Below, piece by piece: positions 1-10,300 of a DNA stretch of 64,000 nt; the first letter of the stretch is position 1, and each line of letters begins with the position of its first letter. Position numbers and translations under genes: made by a program. Where the stretch lies: NCBI GenBank assembly GCA_958295955.1, contig OY282420.1, forward strand, positions 4,297,063 through 4,361,062, given 5' to 3'. The notes beneath the pieces were generated by a model. That model searched no databases. It had not been told where the DNA came from and saw only the letters and a list, made by a program, of their open reading frames with translations. This DNA comes from an uncultured Bryobacterales bacterium. Its GTDB lineage: Bacteria; Acidobacteriota; Terriglobia; Bryobacterales; UBA6623.

Positions 1-24
1 TTTCGCCGCCGGCCGTTAAGGCAT

Positions 25-30
25 TATAAT
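25..30 (+). promoter_or_regulatory. -10-like box for the SDR gene
   Basis: TATAAT lies 29 bases before the ATG at 60. A purine-rich GGGAGCAGG ribosome binding site follows just ahead of the start. No good -35 hexamer is visible because the window begins here. Confidence 0.45.
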
Positions 31-59
31 CGGGGACTGCGCGAAAGGATGGGAGCAGG

Positions 60-818
60 ATGAGCTTCAGTTTGCAAGGCAAGGTCGCCATCGTCACCGG
101 CGGAGGCCGCGGCATCGGCAAGGAAATTTCCAGGCGTTTCGTCGAGGCGGGCGCCAAGGTCGTAATCGCCAGCCGCAAGATGGAAAACCTCGAAAGGACG
201 GCGGCCGAGTTCGCCGGCCTGCCGGGCGAGGTGCTGCCGTTCCGCTGCCACGTGGGCAAGAAGGAGCAGATCGAGGCGACCGTCGCCGCAGCGGAAGAGC
301 GGTTCGGTACGGTCGACATCATGGTCAACAACGGCGCGACGAACCTGGAGCAAGGCCCGGCGCTCGACGTGACCGATGAGGCGGTGATGAAGATGGTCGA
401 GATCAACGTGCTGTCGTCGGTGCGCTTCCTGCGCCTGGTCGTGCCCAAGATGATCGAGAAGGGCGGGGGATCGATCATCAACATCGCTTCGATCGCCGGA
501 CTGCGGCCGCAGTTGGAAGGTCTGCTCTACAGCTTGACCAAGTCGGGGCTGATCATGATGACCCGCTCGTGGGCTTACGAATGGGGCAAGCACAACGTCC
601 GCGTCAACGCCATCTGCCCGGGTCTGGTGCGCACCGACTTCAGTTCGTTCTTCTGGAAGAGCGGCGAGGGCGGGGAACGCATCCCGCCGAACCAGCCCAT
701 TCGCCGCCTGGGCGAAACCCGCGACATCGGCGGCATCGCGCTCTACCTGGCTTCCGACGAATCGACCTGGGTCAGCGGACAAACCTGGGTCATCGACGGC
801 GGCGCAACGGCGCGCTGA
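60..818 (+). CDS. SDR family oxidoreductase
   Basis: A 252-residue classical short-chain dehydrogenase/reductase, a cytoplasmic NAD(P)-dependent enzyme acting on a hydroxyl or keto group. The glycine-rich nucleotide-binding motif TGGGRGIG is at residues 13-20, the NNGA motif follows, and the catalytic set is S144, Y157 and K161 (YSLTK). The C-terminus has the usual [10 protein letters not shown]. Length is normal for the family. The substrate cannot be read from the sequence; it resembles FabG/gluconate-5-dehydrogenase-like members. The last codons and stop lie inside a 37-bp segment that is repeated 81 bp downstream. Confidence 0.9.
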   Translation: MSFSLQGKVAIVTGGGRGIGKEISRRFVEAGAKVVIASRKMENLERTAAEFAGLPGEVLPFRCHVGKKEQIEATVAAAEERFGTVDIMVNNGATNLEQGPALDVTDEAVMKMVEINVLSSVRFLRLVVPKMIEKGGGSIINIASIAGLRPQLEGLLYSLTKSGLIMMTRSWAYEWGKHNVRVNAICPGLVRTDFSSFFWKSGEGGERIPPNQPIRRLGETRDIGGIALYLASDESTWVSGQTWVIDGGATAR

Positions 819-918
819 CGCTTGTAGGGGCCGCGGCGTGGGATATCGCGGGATTAAGTGGGATTAAGTGGGATTAAGTGAGGCGCAACGGCGCGCTGAC
901 GCTTGTAGGGGCCGCGGC
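801..918 (+). repeat. Duplicated gene end with decamer linker
   Basis: A 37-bp direct repeat occupies 801-837 and 882-918 and is identical in both copies. The first copy holds the last codons and stop of the SDR gene. Between the copies is a 44-bp linker containing three exact tandem copies of GGATTAAGTG (851-880). The second copy abuts the stop codon of the convergent DUF3604 gene. A matching arrangement occurs at 25293-25399. Confidence 0.9.
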
Positions 919-919
919 T

Positions 920-3859
920 CTAACGCGAGCCGACCGTGACCCAGATGGGCGACGACCAGGCGATCTGGCCGTCCACTTGCCGGACGCGCACGTAGTAATA
1001 GCTTTCGCCCGGCTGCGCTTCGTTGTCGGCGAAGGTGAACGCCGCCTCTTGGCCGAGGTTCTGGCGGGTGTGTACGAATTCCCGGTTCCTGATAATGTCG
1101 ATTTGACTGATCGGCTCCGTGCCGATCACCCGCACCGACAAGCGGAAGTCGCCGGATACGGTCACGATGTCGCCCTGCAGGTACTCCTTGCCGCCCGACC
1201 GCAACCGGTAGTCCAGCACGATGTTGTCCGTCGCGCCGTAGGAGTGCCGCTTGCGCATGGCGTCGAGCAGCCCTTCGCGGCCGGCATCCTCTGAAATCGT
1301 GCAGGCGTAGGAAATATGCGTCGAAACGTGATCGGACGCCGCCTGCACGCCCAGCTTGTAGCCCTTGGCCCAGGCGTTCCAGACGTAGCCCGCAGGGCGG
1401 AAGCCGCCCGGCGCCGAGCGCGGATTGCCGGCGTACGCGGCTCGCGGAGCTCCTTCGTATTCGGCCGAGACGCGGTCGCCTTGATAGATCTCGACCAGCG
1501 GCTCGACTGCGGGGTCGTTGTCGCGCCAGTCGGTGCCCATGTTGGTCGCCGAGGTGTGCGCGATGGCGATGCCGTCGTTCTCCTTGAGGTAAGCGTAAAG
1601 GTCTTTCGTCCCCACGGGCTCGGGGTTGGCCGAGCGCTTCGTCGCCTCCGCGGTGGCGAAGGGAAACAGCGGCGAGCCGAACTCCTCGCGCGAAATGGGG
1701 AACGGGCGGACGCCGCGCTTGGCGAAGATGATGTTGCGGTGTCCGTTGGGGTAGCGCACGCTGCGTTCGTAGGCGAACAGCGGCGTAAAGCGGCCCGGCA
1801 GATGGAAGCAGTCGACGAACTGCTGCAGCAGAAAGTCGTGGTATTCCACGTTGGGGCCGCCCAGGAAGTTGTGCTCCGAGTTGGCGTAGTAATCGAGGCT
1901 CGCCGCGTCGATGGCGTAGCGGTAAGCCTGCAGCAGGGATCCGTCGTTGAAGCCGTCCATCGAAAACTCGGTGTGGCGGTGGGTGTCGCCGCGGTAGATC
2001 TTGTAGGTCTTGCCGCCGGAGACGATTTCGTAGTTGCGGATCGTTTCGAGGTCTCGGGTTTCGTTCGGATGGATGGGGTAAACCGTGATCTCCGGCTGCA
2101 CGCGCGGTTGCAGCTTGAGCGCGCCGGCGGCGGCGGGCGCGGGGATTTTGGCGACGTAGATATCGGCTTGGTCGACCAGCATCGAGGCGAAGTCGCGGTT
2201 GTCGGTCGGCCAGGCCGCGGCGATGCCGCCGTCTTCGGTTTGGGCGAAAGCGCTGCGCACGTCCATGCGCCCGGTGCTGTGCGGGAAATAGAGCGGCGTT
2301 CCCCACGCGCCGCCGGCGTAGCGGATTCCCCACAACTCCCACGCCGCGCGGTGCGCCTCGAAATCGGAAACGATGTCTTTGAGTCGCGGGTTGCGATGCC
2401 GGAAAAATACCCACACGCCGCCCTTGCCGTCGGGTTGGACGGTCGGCAGGTCGTTTTTGTCCTGCAACTCGGGCGGCAGCGCATCGTCGAGCGGAACGGC
2501 CGGTTCGCGCAGGCGTCCTCCGTCGAGAGCTGCGACGGCGATCTTCCGCCATTGGTAGAGCCGCGTCCCTTCCTGTTCGAGCCCGAAGCCGTTGTCCTTG
2601 CCCCACAGGGTTCCGCTTTCGCTCCAGGCGGCCCACAGCCTGTCGTCGGCGTCGCAGGCCAGGGTGACGTGCGCTTCGAACTTGGGGGTGTCGGCCAACG
2701 GAACGATGTCCTCCCAGCTCGCGCCGTTATGGCGGCGCAGCAGGATGTCGTAATTGCCCTTGTCGTAGGTGTCCCAAGCGGCATAGACGTTGCCGCCGGA
2801 GTCGGCGGCGATAGCGGGCTCCCAGTCGTTGGCTTGAGACGTGGAGATTTTTTCCGCGGGCGACCACCGTTCGCCGTCGTGAAAGCGCGCGAAGATGTCG
2901 GCCTGACCGTCGCGGAAGCCCTGCCAGACGACCCAGACGCGGCCCGCTGAGTCGGTTGCGAGGTTGTGGTAAAGATCGGGCTGCGGGGCTTCGCTGAGCC
3001 GTTGGACGGGCGACCGGCGCTCGCCGTCGAAGACGCGGGCGTAGAGGTCGCGGTTGCCGTCCACCTGGTCTGACCAGACGACATGAATGCGCCCGTCGCC
3101 GCCGCGCGCGGCCTTGGCCAGGAACACGTCGCCGGGTTTCTCGGTGACCTTCTCGATCGCTCCCCACTTTTCGCCGTCGTAATGGCGCAGAAGAACTTCG
3201 TTCGCCCCGGCGCGGTAGGCCACCCAGACGACCCAGACTTGGCCGTTCGGGCCGGTTGCCAGCGAGGCGAAGTCGTTTTGCCGCCCGCGCTCGGAGATTT
3301 GCCGGGCGCTGACGGTCCGCGAGGCGACGACGCGGCCCCCCAGAAAGCGGCGCGGCCGGCCGAGTTGCAAGTCCCGCAGATCGACCCGGAAGCCGCCCTG
3401 CTCGGTCTCGAAGGCCATGCGCGCGCGGTCGTTGGTTTTCAAATCGACGATCAGGCCGGGGTTGAAAATGTTCACCGGGACGCCCGTGACCGGCTGCGGC
3501 TTGGGGGCGGGGTACCGGTAGTTGGGTCCCTGCCACGAGCTGAGCTTCCAGGCGTTGCCTGCGAGGCTGTCGCCGGGAGTCGGCCGCCGGCTGGAGATGC
3601 CGAGCAGTTCTCCGCCCGAGACCGAGAGCTTCCCGTCCCAGACTTGGGGCCGCCTGTCGTTGGCGCCGAACTCCACGCGGACGGAGACCAGCGCCGGATC
3701 GTCGAAGCGCTCCTGCGCCGCGGCGCTCCCGGAAAAGGCGAGGAGCGCCGCCGCGCTCCAGTGGATAGCGAATCGTGGATAGGGGATAGTAAAGAGCCGC
3801 CTGCCTGCCGCTGCCGCAAGCGACGGGAAGGCAAAATCGAGCGAAGTCCGCGCCGGCAT
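920..3859 (-). CDS. Secreted DUF3604 (PHP-like) protein with beta-propeller
   Basis: About 979 residues from the ATG at 3859, which lies 7 bases downstream of a TATACT box. The N-terminus is a long signal region ending near SGSAAAQ. Residues roughly 200-520 contain repeated units of the type VWVVW...DGE.WS, suggesting a beta-propeller. The C-terminal part is a DUF3604 domain with GDTHRHTE (G624, D625, H627, H629), NSEHNF and further histidines that look like a PHP-type metal centre. It probably acts outside the cytoplasm as a metal-dependent hydrolase of unknown substrate. An upstream in-frame ATG at 3958 was rejected because it would overlap the divergent helicase gene. Short GGATAG repeats fall inside the signal-region codons. 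Confidence 0.85.
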   Translation of the reverse strand: MPARTSLDFAFPSLAAAAGRRLFTIPYPRFAIHWSAAALLAFSGSAAAQERFDDPALVSVRVEFGANDRRPQVWDGKLSVSGGELLGISSRRPTPGDSLAGNAWKLSSWQGPNYRYPAPKPQPVTGVPVNIFNPGLIVDLKTNDRARMAFETEQGGFRVDLRDLQLGRPRRFLGGRVVASRTVSARQISERGRQNDFASLATGPNGQVWVVWVAYRAGANEVLLRHYDGEKWGAIEKVTEKPGDVFLAKAARGGDGRIHVVWSDQVDGNRDLYARVFDGERRSPVQRLSEAPQPDLYHNLATDSAGRVWVVWQGFRDGQADIFARFHDGERWSPAEKISTSQANDWEPAIAADSGGNVYAAWDTYDKGNYDILLRRHNGASWEDIVPLADTPKFEAHVTLACDADDRLWAAWSESGTLWGKDNGFGLEQEGTRLYQWRKIAVAALDGGRLREPAVPLDDALPPELQDKNDLPTVQPDGKGGVWVFFRHRNPRLKDIVSDFEAHRAAWELWGIRYAGGAWGTPLYFPHSTGRMDVRSAFAQTEDGGIAAAWPTDNRDFASMLVDQADIYVAKIPAPAAAGALKLQPRVQPEITVYPIHPNETRDLETIRNYEIVSGGKTYKIYRGDTHRHTEFSMDGFNDGSLLQAYRYAIDAASLDYYANSEHNFLGGPNVEYHDFLLQQFVDCFHLPGRFTPLFAYERSVRYPNGHRNIIFAKRGVRPFPISREEFGSPLFPFATAEATKRSANPEPVGTKDLYAYLKENDGIAIAHTSATNMGTDWRDNDPAVEPLVEIYQGDRVSAEYEGAPRAAYAGNPRSAPGGFRPAGYVWNAWAKGYKLGVQAASDHVSTHISYACTISEDAGREGLLDAMRKRHSYGATDNIVLDYRLRSGGKEYLQGDIVTVSGDFRLSVRVIGTEPISQIDIIRNREFVHTRQNLGQEAAFTFADNEAQPGESYYYVRVRQVDGQIAWSSPIWVTVGSR
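3763..3789. repeat. GGATAG short repeats
   Basis: Three GGATAG copies (3763-3768, 3777-3782, 3784-3789) sit within the stretch coding the signal region of the DUF3604 protein. Such clusters look like intergenic repeat DNA that has become coding, which may explain the unusually long signal region. Confidence 0.5.
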
Positions 3860-3866
3860 GGTTGGG

Positions 3867-3872
3867 AGTATA
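3867..3872 (-). promoter_or_regulatory. -10-like box for DUF3604 gene
   Basis: TATACT on the minus strand ends 7 bases before the ATG at 3859, so transcription would begin at or next to the start codon. It is divergent from the helicase promoter. Confidence 0.45.
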
Positions 3873-3907
3873 TCAGCCGCTCCGCGGGCGGCCGCTTCGG
3901 TCGTTTC

Positions 3908-3913
3908 TATAAT
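3908..3913 (+). promoter_or_regulatory. -10-like box for the helicase operon
   Basis: TATAAT lies 22 bases before the ATG at 3936. It is the likely promoter of the helicase-methylase module. No convincing -35 element is seen. Confidence 0.45.
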
Positions 3914-3935
3914 CCCAAGATAAGGCAAGCGATCG

Positions 3936-6900
3936 ATGCCGCGGATTTTCGACAACATCGAGCAGTCTCTCCTTCCGGCGCTGAACGAGACCCTGGCGGT
4001 TGCCGACCGCGCGGACTTCTGCGTAGGCTACTTCAGCCTGCGCGGCTGGCGGTCGCTCGACGAGCATGTCGAGAAATGGGCGGGCGGCGACGGGCATTGC
4101 TGCCGCCTGCTCGTCGGCATGCAGCGGCTGCCCCACGAAGAGCTGCGCATCGCGCGGAGCTTTTCCGCGAGCGCAACGGAGTTGGACAATCAAACGGCGC
4201 TGCGCTTGAAAAACAGGCTGGCTCAGGAATTCCGCGATCAATTGACGATCGGCGCGCCGACCAACGCCGACGAGGCGGGCCTGCGCCGGCTGGCGCGGCA
4301 GATCAAGAGCAAAAAGGTCGTCGTCAAGCTCTTTCTCAGGCATCCGCTGCACACCAAGCTCTACCTGCTGTTCCGCCCGGACCCGGTCAACCCCTGCACC
4401 GCCTACTTGGGCAGCAGCAATCTCACACTGTCCGGTCTTTCCCGGCAAGGGGAATTGAACGTGGACGTGCTCGACCACGACGCCTGCCAAAAGCTCGCGG
4501 CGTGGTTCGAAGCCCGCTGGGAAGACCGCTGGTGTCTCGATATTTCCGCCGAACTGGCGCGCATCGTCGATGAAAGCTGGGCGCGGGAAGAGCCGATTCC
4601 GCCTTACCGCATCTACATCAAGATGGCTTACCATCTGTCGCAGGAAGCGCGGGCCGGGCTGACCGAATTCCGCATTCCCAAGGACTTCGGCGACAAGCTG
4701 CTCGATTTCCAGATAGCCGCCGTCAAGATCGCGGCGCACCGCCTGAACCGGCGCGGCGGCGTGATCATCGGCGACGTGGTCGGACTGGGCAAGACGCTCA
4801 TGGCGACGGCGCTGGCGCGCGTGTTCGAAGACGATCACGGCCTGGAAACGCTGATCGTCTGCCCGAAGAACCTCGTCCCCATGTGGGAGGATTATCGGGA
4901 CCGGTACCGCCTGCGGGCGCGCGTGCTGTCGAGCAGCCGCGTGATCCGGGATTTGCCCGACATGCGCCGCTACCGGCTCGTGGTCATCGACGAAAGCCAC
5001 AACCTGCGCAACCGCGAGGGCAAGCGCTACCGCGCCATCCGGGAATATATCAGGGAAAACGACAGCAAGTGCATCCTGCTGTCGGCGACGCCCTACAACA
5101 AGACCTATGCGGATCTTTCCAGCCAGCTCGGGCTTTTCGTACCCGAGGACGCAGACCTGGGGATTCGGCCCGAGCGGCTGTTGCGCGAGATCGGCGAGAC
5201 CGAGTTCCTGCGCCGCCGGCAGGCGCCGCTGCGCTCGCTGGCGGCATTCGATGAATCCGAGTACGCCGACGACTGGCGGGAGCTCATGCGCCTTTACCTC
5301 GTGCGCCGCACGCGCAGCTTCATCCAGAGCAACTACGCCGCAGCGGACCCGCAAGACGGGCGCAAGTATCTGACCTTCGCCGACGGCCGCAGGTCGTACT
5401 TTCCGGCGCGCATTCCCAAAACCGTCCGCTTCGACGCGGACGCGCAGTATGCCCGGCTCTTTTCCGAGGACGTGGTCCACGCCGTCAACGGCTTGCGGCT
5501 GCCGCGCTACGGCCTGGGCAACTACGCCGCGCCGTCTCCGCGCACGCCGCCGACGCCGGCCGAGGCGAAAATTTTGGACGATTTGTCGCGCGCGGGCAAG
5601 CGGCTGATGGGCTTCTGCCGCACCAACCTGTTCAAGCGCCTGGAAAGCAGCGGCCATGCTTTCCTGCTGTCGGTCGAGCGGCACGTGCTCAGGAATTTCG
5701 TCTTTCTGCACGCCGTCGAGCACGACCTGCCGCTGCCGATCGGAACGCTCGACGCGGGCTCGCTGGATGCGGGTTCCTCCGACGGGGACGCGGACGACGC
5801 CGGCGGCGGCATGTTCGACGAGGAAGGCGGGGAAAGCGCCGAGCGGCCGGCCGCGTCCGCGCCGCTGCGCACGGAGGAAGATTTCCGCGAACGCGCCGCC
5901 GCGGTCTATGAGTTGTACGCCGGGCAGTACAAGAGACGGTTCCGCTGGCTGCGCGCGCGTCTTTTCGTTGCGGATCTGCGCGAAGACCTGCAGGCGGACG
6001 CCGCGGCGCTGCGCAAGCTGCCGGCGCGCTTCGGCGGCTGGAACCCCGACGCCGACGCCAAGCTCGACGCGCTGCGCCGGCTGCTCGCGGAAGAGCATCC
6101 CGACCGCAAAGTGCTCGTTTTCACCCAGTTCGCCGATACGGTGCGTTATCTGGGCGAGCAATTGGCGGCCCGCGGCGTGACGAAAATGGGCGCCGTGACG
6201 GGGGACTCCGCCGACCCTACCGCGGCGGCCCGGCGGTTCAGTCCGAAGAGCAACGCCCAAGAGGGGCGCATCCCCGCGGACAAGGAATTGCGCGTGCTGA
6301 TCGCCACCGACGTGCTGAGCGAAGGGCAGAACCTGCAAGACTGCGCCGTCGTGGTGAATTACGATTTGCCTTGGGCGATTATCCGCCTGATTCAGAGAGC
6401 CGGCCGCGTGGACCGCATCGGCCAGCAGGCGCGGGACATCCTTTGCTATTCTTTCCTTCCCGCCGACGGGATCGAGCGTCTGATTCGGCTGCGGGACCGC
6501 GTGCGCGCGCGCCTCAATGAAAACGCCGAGGTCGTCGGTACCGACGAAGCCTTTTTCGAGGACGAAGACCAGCGGGCCGTTCTCGATCTCTATAACGAAC
6601 GGGCCGGCATTCTCGACGGGGACGACGACGCGGAGGTCGATCTTTCGTCGTATGCCTATCAAATCTGGAAGAACGCCGTGACGGCGGACCCCTCGCTGAG
6701 CAAGAAGATCGAAGACATGCCCGCCGTGGTTTACTCGGCCAAAGCCTTCGCGCCGCAGCCGAACCGCCCGGCGGGGGCGCTGGTTTACATGCGCGCGGCC
6801 CAGGGACACGACGCTCTGGCCTGGGTAAACGGCGCCGGCGGCAGCGTAACGGAAAGCTGGTTCGAGATTCTACGCGCCGCGGAATGCGCGCCCGACACGC

Positions 6901-7310
6901 CGGCCCTGCCGCGCGGCGAAACGCACCACGATCTCGTGCGCAAGGCGGCGGAGCACATCGCCCGCGAGGAAAAGCAGGTCGGCGGCCAACTCGGACGCCC
7001 CTCCGGGGCGCGCTTCCGCGCCTACGAACGGCTCAAGAAATACGCCCAAGATGTCGCAGGCACCTTGTTCGATACCAGGCCGCTGCGAAACGCGATCGAT
7101 GAAATTTACCGCCACCCCCTGCGTCAAGCGGCGGTGGACACGCTGAACCGTCAGTTGCGCAGCGGAATCTCCGACGAAACTCTTGCCGAGTTGGTCGTCG
7201 CGCTCAGGGACGAAGACCGCCTCTGCGTGATTCATGAGGAGGACGAGCGTCAGGAGCCGCAAATCATTTGCTCGTTGGGTCTGGAGGCGCGCGGGCGCGC
7301 CGGCGGATAG
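3936..7310 (+). CDS. PLD nuclease-SNF2 helicase fusion (defence-like)
   Basis: A 1124-residue protein. Residues about 1-210 form a phospholipase-D-family nuclease domain with one HxK motif (H139, K141) followed by GSSNLT (N162). Residues about 240-560 are an SF2/SNF2-like ATPase with GLGKT (K286), DESH (D352) and SATPY. Residues about 700-880 are the second helicase domain, with VLVFTQFADT and QRAGRVDRIGQ (from Q820). An acidic, Gly/Ser-rich linker lies between the halves. The family architecture predicts ATP-driven DNA translocation coupled to cleavage. The methylase gene starts 9 bases after its stop, so the two form an operon. The pair resembles fused DISARM DrmC/DrmD plus DrmMI, but no DrmA or DrmB is nearby. 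Confidence 0.85.
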   Translation: MPRIFDNIEQSLLPALNETLAVADRADFCVGYFSLRGWRSLDEHVEKWAGGDGHCCRLLVGMQRLPHEELRIARSFSASATELDNQTALRLKNRLAQEFRDQLTIGAPTNADEAGLRRLARQIKSKKVVVKLFLRHPLHTKLYLLFRPDPVNPCTAYLGSSNLTLSGLSRQGELNVDVLDHDACQKLAAWFEARWEDRWCLDISAELARIVDESWAREEPIPPYRIYIKMAYHLSQEARAGLTEFRIPKDFGDKLLDFQIAAVKIAAHRLNRRGGVIIGDVVGLGKTLMATALARVFEDDHGLETLIVCPKNLVPMWEDYRDRYRLRARVLSSSRVIRDLPDMRRYRLVVIDESHNLRNREGKRYRAIREYIRENDSKCILLSATPYNKTYADLSSQLGLFVPEDADLGIRPERLLREIGETEFLRRRQAPLRSLAAFDESEYADDWRELMRLYLVRRTRSFIQSNYAAADPQDGRKYLTFADGRRSYFPARIPKTVRFDADAQYARLFSEDVVHAVNGLRLPRYGLGNYAAPSPRTPPTPAEAKILDDLSRAGKRLMGFCRTNLFKRLESSGHAFLLSVERHVLRNFVFLHAVEHDLPLPIGTLDAGSLDAGSSDGDADDAGGGMFDEEGGESAERPAASAPLRTEEDFRERAAAVYELYAGQYKRRFRWLRARLFVADLREDLQADAAALRKLPARFGGWNPDADAKLDALRRLLAEEHPDRKVLVFTQFADTVRYLGEQLAARGVTKMGAVTGDSADPTAAARRFSPKSNAQEGRIPADKELRVLIATDVLSEGQNLQDCAVVVNYDLPWAIIRLIQRAGRVDRIGQQARDILCYSFLPADGIERLIRLRDRVRARLNENAEVVGTDEAFFEDEDQRAVLDLYNERAGILDGDDDAEVDLSSYAYQIWKNAVTADPSLSKKIEDMPAVVYSAKAFAPQPNRPAGALVYMRAAQGHDALAWVNGAGGSVTESWFEILRAAECAPDTPALPRGETHHDLVRKAAEHIAREEKQVGGQLGRPSGARFRAYERLKKYAQDVAGTLFDTRPLRNAIDEIYRHPLRQAAVDTLNRQLRSGISDETLAELVVALRDEDRLCVIHEEDERQEPQIICSLGLEARGRAGG

Positions 7311-7319
7311 CAAAGAGAC

Positions 7320-10300
7320 ATGCCGAAGCTGGACAGGGATAGGGTCAGGAACTATCTGAATATCTTCGATCTGCGGGCGTTGTTTGTCGAAGAGCTCGGC
7401 TGGGACCGCGGCGGCGCGGATATTGAAGTCGAGGCCGGCGGCGCCGCGTTCGCTTTGCAAGCCGTCGCCCACAAGCGCGGCATGGTCGCCTACCAATGCG
7501 TTGCAGCGGCGGACGAGGCTTTCCCGGACCATCCGACGCGGATGAAGATCGACCGGGAGTTGACCAAGACCGCCCGCGAGCACATCGTCGTTTACGCCTC
7601 GCCCGACCGCGGCATGCACTGCTGGCAATGGGTCAAGCGCGAGCCGGGCAAGCCCGACAGAGCGCGCTCGCACAGCTTCCGGCGGGGGCAGTCGGGAGAG
7701 GCGCTGATCCAGAAGCTGGATCATCTGGTCGTCACGCTGGAAAAAGAAGAGCGCCTGACCATCGTCGACGTAACGGACATGGCGCGCGCGGCCTTCGACG
7801 TGGAGAAGGTCACCAAGCGCTTCTACGAGCGTTTTCGCAAGGAGCACGGCGATTTCCTGGCGTTCATCGAGGGTTTCCAAAACGCAGCCGACCGCGAATG
7901 GTACGCCTCGCTGATGCTCAACCGGATGATGTTCATTTACTTCATCCAGAAGCAGGGCTTTCTCGACGGCGACCCCGATTATCTGCGCAACCGCCTGGAG
8001 CGCGTGCGCCGGGAGCACGGCACGGGCTGTTTCCAGACCTTCTATCGGTTGTTTCTGCGGCGGCTGTTCCACGAGGGGCTGGACCTGCCGGCGGCCGAGC
8101 GCGCGCCCGACTTGGCGAAGCTGTTGGGGCGCGTCCCTTATCTCAACGGCGGCCTGTTCGAGACGCACGACTTGGAGCGGCGCAACCCCGAGGTCGATAT
8201 TCCCGACGAGGCGTTCGCCGCGGTCTTCGAGTTTTTCGACGCCTACCAGTGGCATCTCGACGACCGGCCGCTGCGCAACGACAACGAGATCAACCCCGAC
8301 GTGCTGGGCTACATCTTCGAGAAATACATCAATCAGAAGCAGATGGGGGCCTACTACACCAAGGAGGACATCACCGGCTACATCGGCCGCAACACCGTCA
8401 TCCCCTTTCTGTTCGACCGAGCGCGGAAGGCATGCCCCGTCGCCTTCGGCCCCGCAGGCGGAGTGTGGCGGCTGTTGTCGGACGCCCCGGACCGCTACAT
8501 CTACGCGGTGATGCGCCACGGCATTACCTACGACATCCATGGCAAGCAAGACCTTGCGGAAAAGCGCGAGTTGCCGGAGAAGATCGCCGCCGGTCTGGAC
8601 GATATCTCGCAACGCGGCGGCTGGAACGATGCGGCGCCGTCCGAATACGCGCTGCCGACCGAAACCTGGCGCGAGCACGTCGCCCGCCGCCGCCGTTACG
8701 AGGAAGTCCGCGCCAAGCTCGCGAGGGGCGAAGTCGCGTCGGTCGACGACCTCGTCACCTTCAATCTGGACATCGAGAAATTCGCCCAAGACGCAATCGC
8801 CGAGAGCGAAGGGCCGGAGTTGGTGCGCGCCTTTTGGCAAGCTCTGGGCAAGGTCTCCATCCTCGATCCGACGTGCGGTTCCGGCGCGTTCCTATTCGCC
8901 GCGCTGAACATCCTGGAGCCGCTCTACCTGACTTGTCTGGAGGCCATGCGCGGATTCCTCGACGACCTGGAACGCGCGCCGCGCCGCCGGCGCCCGGAGT
9001 ATTTGAGCGACTTCCGCAAGGCGCTGGCCAACGTGGACGCCCACGCAAGCGAGCGCTACTTCATTCTCAAATCCATCGTCGTCGACAACCTCTACGGCGT
9101 GGACATCATGGAAGAGGCCGTGGAGATCTGCAAGCTGCGGCTGTTCCTGAAACTCACCGCCCAGTTGGAGCGTTCGGAGGACATCGAGCCTCTGCCCGAC
9201 ATCGATTTCAACATTCGCGCCGGCAACACTCTCGTCGGCTTCGCTTCGCTGGACGAGGTGCGGGAAGCCTTCAGGACGGCCGGCAACGGGCAGCGCAGAA
9301 TGCTCTATCCGGAAGAGGATGAAAAGTTAAAGGACATCGAAGAGGAGGCGAAGATCGCCGAAGACGCTTTCCGTGAATTCCGCCGAATGCAGACCGAGCA
9401 GAGCATGGACGCGGGCGCTTTCACCGGCGCGAAGGCGAAGTTGCGCAAGCGGCTGGCCGGTCTGCGGGCGGAGTTGGACCGGTATCTGGCCGGCGAATAC
9501 GGCGTGAAGACCGGCAACAAGAAGGAGTATGCGCAATGGCTCGCCGGCCACCAGCCGTTTCACTGGTTCGTCGAGTTCTACGGCGTCGTGCGCGGCGGCG
9601 GCTTCGACGTGGTGATCGGCAACCCGCCGTATGTGGAAATACCGAAGATAGCCGGTCACTACTCTCTGCGAAACTACAAAGTTATCAAAACGGGAAACCT
9701 TTACGCAGTTTGTCTTGAGCGGTTCCGACAGCTTCTTGGCTCAAACCGGAGGTATGGAGTGATTGTCCCTATCAGCGCGGTTTCAACACCACGCATGCTG
9801 CCGCTTATGCGTCTGCTCGTTGATAGCTCTTCACTCCACATCAGCAACTTTGCCGTTCGCCCTGCTAAGCTCTTTTCCGGAGTAGATATGAACTTGTCCA
9901 TTTTGGTAGGTAGGCCAATTACAAAAAAAGATCAGAAGGGAATTTTTACAACTGCTTATACGCGATGGAATGAAACCTATAGAGAGCATCTATTCGATAC
10001 GATTTCATATATTGAATCTGAATTTTATGAGCCTTTTTCGGCCATTACAAAGATCAGCTCGGGGATCGATCAAGCCATTCTCGACAAGCTTATGAAATAT
10101 GACCCGCTAACTCGTCTTCGTATAAAAGAATCCCAAAACCCTATTTACTACCATAGTGGCGGAAGGTATTTCCGAAAGTGCATCCGACGAAAATTATCCA
10201 ATGAATACAAGGAGTTGTCACTCCCTGAAGAGGCTGCAAACTCGATTTTGTGTTTGCTTTCTTCATCACTATACTATTGGCTCTGGATAATCTTTTCCGA

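Noticed and set aside
801..918. Attachment-site repeats (att) of an integrated element
   Set aside because: The copies are only 81 bp apart, do not flank the defence module, and no integrase is present.
878..1294. A 138-codon plus-strand protein behind the SDR gene
   Set aside because: It begins in the duplicated gene end and otherwise lies antisense to the DUF3604 C-terminus.
3083..4573. A 496-codon plus-strand frame covering the end of DUF3604 and the start of the helicase
   Set aside because: It overlaps two well-supported genes in wrong frames and has no recognisable domain.
3873..6809. A 978-codon open frame on the minus strand opposite the helicase gene
   Set aside because: Its product is Arg/Gln/Val-rich without any motif, and it mirrors the GC-rich codon pattern of the real helicase gene on the other strand. 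The same holds for long antisense frames at 6870-8840, 11371-13902, 15140-17194 and 23290-25317.
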